DNA from: an uncultured Anaerolineae bacterium
Lineage (GTDB): Bacteria; Chloroflexota; Anaerolineae; J036; Brachytrichaceae
Length of the DNA: 64,000 nucleotides
Assembly: GCA_938034415.1 (NCBI GenBank)
Contig: CALHLE010000018.1
Coordinates: 1-64,000 of the forward strand
Direction: 5' to 3'
Part shown: one piece after another, positions 53,789-61,928 of the stretch
How the letters are laid out: each line of letters starts with the position of its first letter
Numbering within the stretch: position 1 is the first letter of the stretch
Made by a program: the position numbers and the translations under genes
The notes under the pieces: model-generated
Seen by the model: the letters and a program-made list of their open reading frames with translations, nothing else
Told to the model about the DNA's origin: nothing
The model's database searches: none

Positions 53789-54478
53789 ATGCGGTGGATT
53801 CGCGCCTGGAGTGATCAGGTCATCGAGTCGCCGGCGCTGGCTTGGTCGGCGTTCGGCGCTTGTGTGTTCGCGTTCGTTTTCGGCACGGCCGGCTGGTATG
53901 GGAGCTTCTTCGGCGAGGTCAACGCGCCCCTGTGGGCCTATCCATTCATCCCCGATTGCCCGTTGGCGGCGCTCATGTTCGGCGTCGCGCTCCTCCTGAT
54001 GCACATGAAACGCGCCGGCAACCTGATCAACCAGCTCGCGGCGGTGTTCTGCATCAAATACGGCGTGTGGACGATGTCGTTCTGGGCGCTGTATTGGGCG
54101 CGCACCGGCGACATCGAACTGAGCGGCATATTCAGCGGGCCGGTGATGTTTGCCACGCACCTCGGGCTGACGATCATGGGGCTGCTGCTGTTGCAGTATG
54201 TGCAGCCGAGCACGCGCGATGCGTTGATCACGTTGGGCTGGTTTGTGCTGAGCGACATTGTGGATTACGCGCCGATCGCCGTCGGCCGGCTGGGCGGCTA
54301 TGGCTACTACCCACCGCTGCCGTGGGTCAACGGCGACCCGGCGGCGCTTGTGCCGGCCATGATGTGGAACGCCGTCGCTATGACTTGGGTGTTGAACGGC
54401 GCGTTGTTGATCTGGGCGCTGGCCCGCCGCCATTCAACGCCGAAGCGGTCTGCGGCAGCGCGCGCCTCGGCAAGGTAA
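53789..54478 (+). CDS. DUF1405 family membrane protein
   Basis: 229-residue integral membrane protein with about six helices, e.g. ALAWSAFGACVFAFVFGTAG and VMFATHLGLTIMGLLLLQYV. DUF1405 (YpjA-like) hallmarks are WAYPFIPDCPLAALMFGVAL and QLAAVFCIKYGVWTMSFWAL. Function unknown. GAGGTGAACG precedes the ATG. The gene converges with murA. The C-terminal tail (RRHSTPKRSAAARAS) is basic and probably cytoplasmic. Confidence 0.9.
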   Translation: MRWIRAWSDQVIESPALAWSAFGACVFAFVFGTAGWYGSFFGEVNAPLWAYPFIPDCPLAALMFGVALLLMHMKRAGNLINQLAAVFCIKYGVWTMSFWALYWARTGDIELSGIFSGPVMFATHLGLTIMGLLLLQYVQPSTRDALITLGWFVLSDIVDYAPIAVGRLGGYGYYPPLPWVNGDPAALVPAMMWNAVAMTWVLNGALLIWALARRHSTPKRSAAARASAR

Positions 54479-54492
54479 GGCCAAACGGCGGC

Positions 54493-55782
54493 CTAAGCAG
54501 TCCGGCGTTCGATCTGCGCGCCGATGGCGCGCAGCTTCTCCTCGAAGCGCTCGTAACCGCGGTCGATCTGCTGCACGTTCTGGATCACGCTCACGTCCTC
54601 GGCGCACAGCGCAGCGATCACCAGCGCGACGCCGGCGCGGATGTCTGGGCTTTGCACGCGCTCGCCGCGCAGCCGGCTCGGCCCCTGCACCACACAGCGG
54701 TGCGGGTCGCACAGCACAATGCGCGCCCCCATGCTGATGAGCTTGTCCACCCAGTATAGGCGGCTCTCATACATCTTCTCGTGAAACAGCACGCTGCCCT
54801 CGGCCTGCGTGGCGGCGACAATGGCCGAGCTGATGGCATCGGCGGGGAAGGCCGGCCAGGGGTTATCGTCAATTTTCGGCATGTAGCCGTCAAACTCCGG
54901 CTCGACGACCAGGCGTTGGTTGCCCGGCACGAAGACATCCGCGCCGTGCGTCTCGAAGCGGATGCCGAGCCGGCGCAGCGCCAAGCGCGTCATACCCAAG
55001 TGTTGCGGGTCGGCGTTGCGAATCCACAGCCCCTGTTCATCGGCACAGAGCGCGCCGATGACGATGAAACTGGTCACTTCGATATTGTCGGCGCCCAGGG
55101 TGAACTCCGCCCCGCCCAGCCGGTCGCAGCCATGGATCACCAGCGTATTCGAGCCGATGTGCTCGATGTGCGCTCCCATGCGGTTCAAGCAGTGACACAG
55201 GTCTTGCACGTGCGGCTCGCTAGCGGCATTGCGCAGCACTGTGACGCCTTTCGCCAGCGCCGCTGCCATGATGGCATTCTCGGTCGCCGTTACGCTGGCT
55301 TCGTCGAGCAGAATATCGGCGCCGGTCAGGCCGGAAGTGCTGATCTGAAACTCGCCGTTGACGCTGATGCTCGCGCCCAGGGCATGGAAAGCGAGGAAAT
55401 GGGTGTCGAGCCGGCGGCGGCCGATCACGTCGCCGCCCGGCGGCGGCAGGTTGATGCCGCCGACGCGCCCCAGCATCGGGCCGGCCAGCAGGATGCTGGC
55501 GCGAATCTCTCGGCACAAGTCGCGACTCAGCGCGCGAGCGTTTACGTCGGCTGCGTGCAAGCGCAGGCTATTCGGCGCTATCCACTCGACCGACACGCCG
55601 AGCGTCTGCAACAGGCGCGCCATGACTTCCACGTCACGGATGCGCGGCACGTTATGCAGGATCAGCGGCTCTTCGGTGAGCAGGCTGGCAGCCAGCAGCG
55701 GCAGCGCGGCATTTTTGTTGCCGGAAGCGACGACCTCGCCATGCAAGCGGGCGCCGCCGTGGATGACGAACTCCGAATTCAT
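54493..55782 (-). CDS. murA: UDP-N-acetylglucosamine 1-carboxyvinyltransferase MurA with Cys-to-Asp active site
   Basis: First committed step of peptidoglycan synthesis: transfers enolpyruvate from PEP to UDP-GlcNAc. 429 residues. The catalytic Lys-Asn pair (VVASGNKNAALPLLAAS, residues 23-24) is intact. In the catalytic loop, INLPPPGGDVIGRRRLDTHF, the usual Cys115 is Asp118 (codon GAC, 55429-55431). Such Asp versions remain active and are insensitive to fosfomycin in organisms such as Mycobacterium. The start MNSEFVIHGG was chosen as the family opening. The pdh operon terminator lies just upstream. Confidence 0.96.
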   Translation of the reverse strand: MNSEFVIHGGARLHGEVVASGNKNAALPLLAASLLTEEPLILHNVPRIRDVEVMARLLQTLGVSVEWIAPNSLRLHAADVNARALSRDLCREIRASILLAGPMLGRVGGINLPPPGGDVIGRRRLDTHFLAFHALGASISVNGEFQISTSGLTGADILLDEASVTATENAIMAAALAKGVTVLRNAASEPHVQDLCHCLNRMGAHIEHIGSNTLVIHGCDRLGGAEFTLGADNIEVTSFIVIGALCADEQGLWIRNADPQHLGMTRLALRRLGIRFETHGADVFVPGNQRLVVEPEFDGYMPKIDDNPWPAFPADAISSAIVAATQAEGSVLFHEKMYESRLYWVDKLISMGARIVLCDPHRCVVQGPSRLRGERVQSPDIRAGVALVIAALCAEDVSVIQNVQQIDRGYERFEEKLRAIGAQIERRTA

Positions 55783-55825
55783 ATCAGTCAGGCTACATGC
55801 TGCGTCGGATGCGAACTGGCGCGAC

Positions 55826-55862
55826 AAAAAAGCGCCGCTTGTCATCTTCAACGACAAGCGGC
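55826..55862 (-). terminator. Terminator of the pyruvate dehydrogenase operon
   Basis: Minus strand 10-bp perfect stem GCCGCTTGTC / GACAAGCGGC with a 9-base loop, followed after GC by TTTTTT. It closes pdhA-pdhB-E2 and isolates murA. Confidence 0.88.
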
Positions 55863-55879
55863 ATCAAGGAGAATCGGCG

Positions 55880-57169
55880 CTAGAGCACCAGGCTCCAGGG
55901 ATTCTCGAGCAGGCGCTTGATCTCGTTGATGAACTGCGCGCCCTCGGCGCCGTCGGTCAGGCGGTGATCGCCGGAGAGCGTCATGTTCATCATGGTGCGG
56001 ATCACGATCTCCCCGTCGCGCACCACCGGCGTCGGCATCGCCGTCGCCACCGCCAAGATGCCGGCGTCGGGCTGGTTGACAATGGCAATGAAGTTCTCCA
56101 CGTTATACATGCCCAGGTTGCTAATGGTGAACGTCTGCCCACCTGTATCGCCCGGCTGCATCTTGTTGCTCCGCGCGCGCTCGACCAGCGCGGCCATCTC
56201 CTGGCTGATCTGCTTGAGCGTCTTCTTGTCGGTGTCGCGCACGGTGACCGTGACCAGACCGCCCTCGACCGTTACGGCGCTGGCGACGTGCACGTCATCG
56301 CGCCTCTCGATGCCCTCCGGCGTGAACGCGGCGTTCATGTTAGGGAAGCGGCGCAGCGCCAGCGCCACGGCGCGGATGACCATGTCGTTCACCGAGACCT
56401 TGATCCCTTCCGGCTTTAGCGACTCGTTGATCTGCGCGCGCAAGGCCAGCGCGGCGTCCATCTCCACGGCGACGGTGATGTAAAAGTGCGGGACTTGCTG
56501 CTTGCTGGCGACCATGCGCGCCGCGATGGTCTGGCGCATGCGGGTAAGCGGTTGCGCAACGCCGGCCGCGACGGGCGGCGCGGACACCTGGGTAACCGGC
56601 GCGGGTTGCGGCGCCGGCTCGGGCGTCTTGACGACCGGGCTGACCGGCTCAGACTTGGGCGGCGGCACAAACGCCTCGACGTCGGCCTTGGTGATGCGGC
56701 CGTCCGGGCCGGTGCCCTTCACATAGCGCAGGTCAATGCCGCGCTCCTCGGCTAAGCGACGAGCGACCGGCGTCGCAATGATTCGGCCTTCGTTGACAAC
56801 TTGCGGCGCAACGACGGCCGGCGGCGTCCGAGGTTCGGCTTGCGCCGCCCCGTTCGACTTCGGCGCATCCGGCGCAGGTTGAGACTCCGGCTGTGGTGGA
56901 ACAGATGGCTGCGCGCCCTCAATAGGTTCATCCGGGGCAGCGATGATGCCGATGACCTGACCGACGGGGACTTTTTGGCCGGCCTGCGCGAGGATCTTGC
57001 GCAACACGCCGCTGCTGAACGACTCAATCTGAATTGTCGTCTTGTCGGTTTCGATCTCCGCAATGGGCTCGCCTTTCGCTACGGGATCGCCCTCTTTCTT
57101 CAACCAGGCGGCGATCGTGCCCTCGGTCATGTCGAACCCCATTTGGGGCATGGTGATTTGTGTAGCCAT
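55880..57169 (-). CDS. pdhC: Dihydrolipoamide acyltransferase (E2) of pyruvate dehydrogenase-type complex
   Basis: 429-residue E2 subunit. One lipoyl domain (residues about 1-80, lipoyl Lys43 in EIETDKTTIQIESF), a Pro/Ala-rich linker, a peripheral-subunit-binding domain (IIATPVARRLAEERGIDLRY), a second linker, and the catalytic acyltransferase core ending LSGDHRLTDGAEGAQFINEI with the active-site His and Asp. Only a single lipoyl domain is seen, as in many Gram-positive-type complexes. E3 is not in the window. It starts 11 bases after E1 beta. Confidence 0.95.
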   Translation of the reverse strand: MATQITMPQMGFDMTEGTIAAWLKKEGDPVAKGEPIAEIETDKTTIQIESFSSGVLRKILAQAGQKVPVGQVIGIIAAPDEPIEGAQPSVPPQPESQPAPDAPKSNGAAQAEPRTPPAVVAPQVVNEGRIIATPVARRLAEERGIDLRYVKGTGPDGRITKADVEAFVPPPKSEPVSPVVKTPEPAPQPAPVTQVSAPPVAAGVAQPLTRMRQTIAARMVASKQQVPHFYITVAVEMDAALALRAQINESLKPEGIKVSVNDMVIRAVALALRRFPNMNAAFTPEGIERRDDVHVASAVTVEGGLVTVTVRDTDKKTLKQISQEMAALVERARSNKMQPGDTGGQTFTISNLGMYNVENFIAIVNQPDAGILAVATAMPTPVVRDGEIVIRTMMNMTLSGDHRLTDGAEGAQFINEIKRLLENPWSLVL

Positions 57170-57179
57170 GTTGGAACTT

Positions 57180-58163
57180 TTAGTATTGCTTCTGTAGCAT
57201 CGCGTGCACGGCAGCAACCACGTCCTCGGCGAACGGCAACGTCGCGCGTTCTAGATTTTTGGCGTAGGGCATCGGCACTTCCAGGCCGGCCACGCGCGCA
57301 ATCGGCGCGTCCAAGTCGTTGAATGCCATCTCCTGCAGCGATGCTGCAATCTCCGCGCCCAGGCCGGCCGTGCGCCAGCCTTCTTCGACCACAATCACGC
57401 GGTTGGTCTTGTGAACCGACTCCAGCGCCAATGACAGGTCGAGCGGACGCAAGGTGCGTAAGTCTACGATCTCCACGTCTACGCCTTCTTCAGCCAGGAC
57501 GCGCGCCGCCTTGAGGCTCTCCATCGTCATGCGCCCCCACGTCACCAGGGTCACATCCTTGCCCCGCCGCTTATAGTCCGATACGCCGATGGGGATCAAA
57601 TATTCCTCATCCGGCACTTCGCCGCGCGTGCCGTAGAGCTGGAGGTGTTCCAAGAAGACGACTGGGTCATCGTCGCGGATGCTGGTCTTCAGCAGCCCTT
57701 TCGCATCGTAGGGCGTGGACGGCGCGACGACCTTCAGGCCAGGGACGTGAGCGAACCAGGCGTCGAAATTTTGCGAGTGCGTCGCGGCCGTGCGGCCATG
57801 GCCGTTGGGCGTGCGGATGACCATCGGCACTTTGATCTGGCCGTTGAACATGTGGCTTTGCTTGGCGGCATGGTTGACGATCTGATCCCAGGCGACCAGC
57901 GTGAAGTTGACGGTCATGATCTCGCACACCGGGCGCATGCCGCCCATGGCCGCGCCGATGCCCACGCCGATGATCGCTTCCTCGGCGATGGGGGTGTCGC
58001 GCACACGTCCGGGGAATTCTTTGGCCAGGCCGGACGTGACGCCGTATGCGCCGCCGCCGGCATAGGCCACCACGTCCTCGCCCCAGATCACAACGGTGGG
58101 GTCGCGCTGCATCTCTTCGCGCAGCGCGCGCTTCAGCGCCTCACGATAGGTAATTTCTGCCAT
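57180..58163 (-). CDS. pdhB: Pyruvate dehydrogenase E1 component, beta subunit
   Basis: 327-residue transketolase-like subunit forming the TPP site with E1 alpha. It opens ITYREALKRALREEMQRDPT and contains RVRDTPIAEEAIIGVGIGAA (the conserved catalytic Glu region), plus MVIRTPNGHGRTAATHSQNF. The C-terminal transketolase domain includes VDVEIVDLRTLRPLDLSLAL. It is flanked by E1 alpha (3-base gap) and E2, in a standard order. Confidence 0.96.
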   Translation of the reverse strand: MAEITYREALKRALREEMQRDPTVVIWGEDVVAYAGGGAYGVTSGLAKEFPGRVRDTPIAEEAIIGVGIGAAMGGMRPVCEIMTVNFTLVAWDQIVNHAAKQSHMFNGQIKVPMVIRTPNGHGRTAATHSQNFDAWFAHVPGLKVVAPSTPYDAKGLLKTSIRDDDPVVFLEHLQLYGTRGEVPDEEYLIPIGVSDYKRRGKDVTLVTWGRMTMESLKAARVLAEEGVDVEIVDLRTLRPLDLSLALESVHKTNRVIVVEEGWRTAGLGAEIAASLQEMAFNDLDAPIARVAGLEVPMPYAKNLERATLPFAEDVVAAVHAMLQKQY

Positions 58164-58166
58164 GTC

Positions 58167-59207
58167 TCACGCATGTTTGCCGTTCGCAGGAACGCTTTTG
58201 GCAATCGTGGGCGGGCGGATGAGCGAGCCGGCGATTTGCATGTTGCGAACGGGCTGCTGATAGATGTAATCGTAGAGCGTATCTAGCGCAGGTTCAGGGC
58301 TTTTGTCGGCAAACTCGATGGCATCCTCAACTTCTTGCTCAACGCTCTTTTGGATGTCGTCCAGGTCCTTCGGCGTCACCAGGTTGCGCTTCAACAACAC
58401 CTCGGTCGCGAAGCGGGTGATCGGGTCGCGCTCCTTCCACCGCGCGATCTCGGCCTTGTCGCGCTGCACGTCGGGATCGGCCATCGAATGGCCGCGATAG
58501 CGGTAGGTGACCACATCGAGGAAGGAAGGGCCTTCCCCTCTGCGCGCGCGCTCCGCTGCGCGACACACCGCTTCGCGCACTGCCATCACGTCCATGCCAT
58601 CCACCTGTTCGGCGTACATGTTGTAGCCGGCAGCTTTCTGGATCATCGGCACGGCGCTGTGCACGTCGTAGTGCGTCCCCATAGCGTACTGGTTGTTCTC
58701 GACCATGAAGATGATCGGCAGATTCCACAACTTCGCCCAGTTCATAGCGGCGTGGAAAGTGCCGATGTTAGTCGAGCCGTCGCCCATCGAGCATAGCGTC
58801 ACCCGGCCCGTCTTGAGATACTGCGCCGCCGCGGCCAAGCCGGCAGCCAGCGGCAAGTGGCCGCCGACGATGGCGTAGCCGCCCCAGAAGCGGTTCCGCA
58901 CGTCCACGAGGTGCATCGAGCCGCCGCGCCCGCCGGTGGTGCCCGTCGCGCGCCCGAATAGCTCGGCCATCACCGCGCGCGCGGACGAACCGCGCGCCAG
59001 CGCCCAGCCGTGATCGCGGTAGTTGACCACCACATCGTCGTCGGGATGCAACGCCGAAACCGCCCCCACCGCGACCGCCTCTTGTCCGTTGTACAGGTGC
59101 AAAAAGCCGGCAATCTTAGCTTTAGCATACATCTCTGCGGCGCGATCCTCAAACACGCGGATGAGGACCATTTGCCGGTAGAGTGCGACCAGATTCTCTT
59201 TATCCAT
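58167..59207 (-). CDS. pdhA: Pyruvate dehydrogenase E1 component, alpha subunit
   Basis: 346-residue TPP-dependent subunit. The TPP-binding motif is CSMGDGSTNIGTFHAAMNWA through FMVENNQYAMGT, and the phosphorylation-loop region TYRYRGHSMADPDVQRDKAE is intact. The opening LVALYRQMVLIRVFEDRAAE is typical. GGAGAAGCA precedes the ATG. It is the first gene of a pdhA-pdhB-E2 operon. The substrate could also be acetoin or a branched-chain 2-oxo acid, but the pyruvate type is most likely. Confidence 0.95.
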   Translation of the reverse strand: MDKENLVALYRQMVLIRVFEDRAAEMYAKAKIAGFLHLYNGQEAVAVGAVSALHPDDDVVVNYRDHGWALARGSSARAVMAELFGRATGTTGGRGGSMHLVDVRNRFWGGYAIVGGHLPLAAGLAAAAQYLKTGRVTLCSMGDGSTNIGTFHAAMNWAKLWNLPIIFMVENNQYAMGTHYDVHSAVPMIQKAAGYNMYAEQVDGMDVMAVREAVCRAAERARRGEGPSFLDVVTYRYRGHSMADPDVQRDKAEIARWKERDPITRFATEVLLKRNLVTPKDLDDIQKSVEQEVEDAIEFADKSPEPALDTLYDYIYQQPVRNMQIAGSLIRPPTIAKSVPANGKHA

Positions 59208-59482
59208 TGCTTCTCCGTAACACGTTTCTCCCCGATGTGCGCCGAGCCGACCCGCGCGCCTGCCGAATTCCTACCGGACTGAGCGCGGTCAGGACGTTTA
59301 CAGGTAAGCGGAAGCGCTCACTCGCCGCCATGGGTAGAACACCACATCGCCGCCGATGATTCATCGCAGCGCGGCAACACAGGTGCGCTCAAGCAAAGAT
59401 GAACAGCACAGGTTCAGCGCGTGGGTATTTTACGCATACTCATAGGCCAACCTCCTCAGGCAGCGCAGGGCCATCGGCTCGT
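59208..59482. other. Non-coding stretch between pdhA and the adenosyltransferase gene
   Basis: About 275 bases with no ORF, RNA or repeat recognised. It presumably holds the pdh promoter and the 3' end of the adenosyltransferase transcript. Confidence 0.5.
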
Positions 59483-60034
59483 TCAGCCTTTCGCCAGCGT
59501 CACGTTGCTCACCCCGGCCAGGGCATTTTCATACAGGCTGAGCACGAATAACAGCGATGATAGGCGATTCAGATATCGCACCAACTCCACGTTCTCCACC
59601 AGACCATCGTGCACGAGATGCACGACCAGGCGTTCCGCGCGACGAACGACGGTGCGCGCCAGGTCGAGGTAAGCGCCCGGCAGTGAATCGCCCGGCACGA
59701 CGAATTCTTTGGGGAGCTGGATCAACGCGGTGATGGCGTCAGTCTGCTCTTCCAGCCAGGCTACGCGCTGCGCGTCTATTTTGCGGAATTGAGGCGCCGT
59801 CTGCTGAGTAGCAGCCAACTCGGCCATCAGATGATATAGATCGCGCTGGGCCGCGAGCAACAACGCGCGCGTGCGTTCGCTCTGCGCCGCAGCGCGGGCG
59901 ATGCCAATCGCGGCGCTGGATTCGTCCACCGTGCCGTATGCCTCCGGCTGCGGCATATACTTGGCAACGCGCCCTTCACCAAGCAAGCTGGTAAAGCCAT
60001 CATCCCCGGTGCGCGTGTAAAACTGACTTGTCAT
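59483..60034 (-). CDS. Cob(I)alamin adenosyltransferase, PduO type
   Basis: 183-residue enzyme that transfers the 5'-deoxyadenosyl group from ATP to cob(I)alamin, giving coenzyme B12. The ATP site is FYTRTGDDGFTSLLGEGRVA near the N-terminus, followed by the family segment YGTVDESSAAIGIARAA. The C-terminal RTVVRRAERLVVHL and VRYLNRLSSLLFVLSLYENA are typical. It fits with the riboswitch-controlled corrinoid importer at the start of the window. TATAAT (60044-60049) ends nine bases before the ATG. Confidence 0.94.
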   Translation of the reverse strand: MTSQFYTRTGDDGFTSLLGEGRVAKYMPQPEAYGTVDESSAAIGIARAAAQSERTRALLLAAQRDLYHLMAELAATQQTAPQFRKIDAQRVAWLEEQTDAITALIQLPKEFVVPGDSLPGAYLDLARTVVRRAERLVVHLVHDGLVENVELVRYLNRLSSLLFVLSLYENALAGVSNVTLAKG

Positions 60035-60043
60035 GGTCGTGCC

Positions 60044-60049
60044 ATTATA
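60044..60049 (-). promoter_or_regulatory. -10 box of the adenosyltransferase gene
   Basis: TATAAT on the minus strand nine bases before ATG 60034; part of a compact divergent promoter region with the LysM lipoprotein gene. Confidence 0.65.
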
Positions 60050-60065
60050 GGGGTTGGGCTACCGG

Positions 60066-60071
60066 TATAAT
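60066..60071 (+). promoter_or_regulatory. -10 box of the LysM lipoprotein gene at 60 kb
   Basis: TATAAT ends six bases before a GTG codon (60078), which identifies GTG as the start and predicts a leaderless mRNA. Confidence 0.65.
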
Positions 60072-60077
60072 TTTGCC

Positions 60078-61052
60078 GTGTTGCCTCACGCGTCGCTGAG
60101 ATACGCCGCCGGCCTGCTCGCTTTGCTCATCGTCTCCGGCTGTTCAGGCGCAGTGAGCAATCAGACGCCGACGCCGCCCCCCACGGTCGCCTTGCCCACC
60201 CCACGGCCCACGCTTACCCCACGGCCCACGCCGACGCTCGCCGCCGCGACGCCGCCGGCACCCAGTCAACCGGCTGCCACGCCCACGCCGGTGATCTACA
60301 TCGTGCAAGCCGGCGACACGCTGATCCCGATTGCGAATCGCTTCGGCGTGAGCGTCGCCGATCTGATCGCCGCCAACGGCAACCTCGACGCTACCCGTTT
60401 GCAGATTGGGCAGCGATTGATCATCCCGCAGTTGCGACAGTCGGCCCCGTCGGACGGCTCACTCATCCCCTCGCCGACGCCGGTGCCTTATGAGATACGC
60501 GGCTTGAACTCCGTCCGCTCACCGGCGGGCAGCCTGGATGTGATGGGTGAGGTGTTCAACCCCGGGCCAACGGGTATGGGTAACGTGAAGGTGCTGGCGA
60601 CGCTCCAAGACGACGCCGGCAACGCGCTGCAGAGCGCCGTCGCTTCTGTTCCCCTCAGCGTCGTCCCGGTCAACCAGACCTCGCCATTCCGCGTGTTGTT
60701 CACCGACCCACCGCAGGGCTTCACCAAGTTCGTTGTGACGCCGCTGCGCGCAGAAGCCGTAGACCCCCGTGCGCTCATCGTACCGCTCGCCGTCAGAAAC
60801 GTCGTCGGCCGGCCCAACGGACCGCAGTTCCGCGTCACCGGCGAGATTGCTAACACAACCGCTGAGACGGCCAGACAGGCGCGGCTGCTGGTGACGATTT
60901 ATGACGCTGAGCGGCGCGTCGTGGGATACCGTTATTTCACACTCAGCGAAGCTCCCCTGGATCCTAACGGGGTCTTGCCTTTTGATGTGCTGCTGACCAC
61001 GGCCACGCCCAACGTGGCCAGCTTTGCCGTATACGCCGAAGGCGCGCGGTGA
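60078..61052 (+). CDS. LysM lipoprotein with C-terminal FxLYD-like region
   Basis: 324-residue exported lipoprotein. Starting at GTG, the signal peptide ends in a lipobox (ALLIVSGCSGA). A Thr/Pro-rich linker with repeated TPRPTLTPRPTPT leads to one LysM domain (YIVQAGDTLIPIANRFGVSV...LIIPQ). The C-terminal half has two beta-rich segments, SLDVMGEVFNPGPTGMGNVK and FRVTGEIANTTAETARQARL, that resemble FxLYD-type extracellular domains. Upstream TTG codons (60054) would put residues before the signal sequence and overlap the -10 box. Confidence 0.87.
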   Translation: MLPHASLRYAAGLLALLIVSGCSGAVSNQTPTPPPTVALPTPRPTLTPRPTPTLAAATPPAPSQPAATPTPVIYIVQAGDTLIPIANRFGVSVADLIAANGNLDATRLQIGQRLIIPQLRQSAPSDGSLIPSPTPVPYEIRGLNSVRSPAGSLDVMGEVFNPGPTGMGNVKVLATLQDDAGNALQSAVASVPLSVVPVNQTSPFRVLFTDPPQGFTKFVVTPLRAEAVDPRALIVPLAVRNVVGRPNGPQFRVTGEIANTTAETARQARLLVTIYDAERRVVGYRYFTLSEAPLDPNGVLPFDVLLTTATPNVASFAVYAEGAR

Positions 61053-61084
61053 CGGCGGCTGATGGGCGGGCCTGCGCCGGCGAT

Positions 61085-61885
61085 TCACGAATGCCCACGC
61101 ACAACCAGCGCTTCCGGGTCGGCCTCGATCAGCGCTCTCGCCCGGCGCTTCACCGGCAGATGCTCGCCCTCGTCATCGTCCAAGGCCAGCAACAGCACCG
61201 GCGACAGGCTGGGCGAGCGCAGGAAGATCGGCGCGTTGGCCGCTACCAACGGTCGCGCTACGACGCCGCCAAATCCGACAAAGACGTTGACGGCGTGCGC
61301 CGCCGCCAGGTCGCTCGCCCCATCGCCCACCAACATCGCACGACAGCCGCGTTCGCGCAAGCTGCGGATGACCTCGGCCTTGCCATGCTGCGACGTGAGC
61401 GGCGATTCTTCGTACATCAGATACGACTCGTCGGGGTTGCCGACCTCACTGCAGCGCTGATAATCCCACCAGCGTCCGCTCAACTGGTTATAGGACAAGC
61501 CGACGGCATGAATCCGCTCGCGCGGCAGCCCCAGCCATAGGCCGAAGCCAACGACGGCATCGGCCAAGCCGCCGCTGATGATGAACACCTTGCGCCCCAG
61601 CGCGTGCAGCGCGGCGATCGTCTCGCGCGCATCGGGCGTGACGGTGCGCTTGTAGGCTTCCTCGATGGCGCGCAGGTCGGCGCGCGTCGGCGCGAGCAAA
61701 CGCAGCCGCTCAGCATACACCTCCTGCAGCGGAATGCGCCCATCCATTGCGGCGCTGGTGAGCGCGGCGATGCGCGCTTCCACGCCTTTGAGCCGCGCCA
61801 GCTCGTCAATGCCCTCAATCGTTGAAAGGGTGCTATCGCAATCGAAGAACACCTCGTCCACCGGCAGAGGACGGCGCTTCAACAT
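61085..61885 (-). CDS. HAD-family phosphoserine phosphatase-like hydrolase
   Basis: 266-residue phosphatase of the SerB type. Motif I VFFDCDSTLSTIEGIDELAR (with the Asp-x-Asp), motif II VFIISGGLADAV, motif III near HGKAEVIRSLRERGC, and motif IV MLVGDGASDLAAAHAVNVFV. Glu in STIEGIDEL fits a phosphoserine-type substrate loop. ATG 61885 is chosen because TACAAT (61893-61898) ends seven bases upstream; longer starts would run through the promoter. Serine biosynthesis is likely but unproven. Confidence 0.88.
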   Translation of the reverse strand: MLKRRPLPVDEVFFDCDSTLSTIEGIDELARLKGVEARIAALTSAAMDGRIPLQEVYAERLRLLAPTRADLRAIEEAYKRTVTPDARETIAALHALGRKVFIISGGLADAVVGFGLWLGLPRERIHAVGLSYNQLSGRWWDYQRCSEVGNPDESYLMYEESPLTSQHGKAEVIRSLRERGCRAMLVGDGASDLAAAHAVNVFVGFGGVVARPLVAANAPIFLRSPSLSPVLLLALDDDEGEHLPVKRRARALIEADPEALVVRGHS

Positions 61886-61892
61886 GCGGTTG

Positions 61893-61898
61893 ATTGTA
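61893..61898 (-). promoter_or_regulatory. -10 box of the SerB-like gene
   Basis: TACAAT on the minus strand seven bases before ATG 61885; decides the start and implies a leaderless mRNA. Confidence 0.6.
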
Positions 61899-61928
61899 GG
61901 CGCGAGCACGCTATCATCGGCGGCATCC

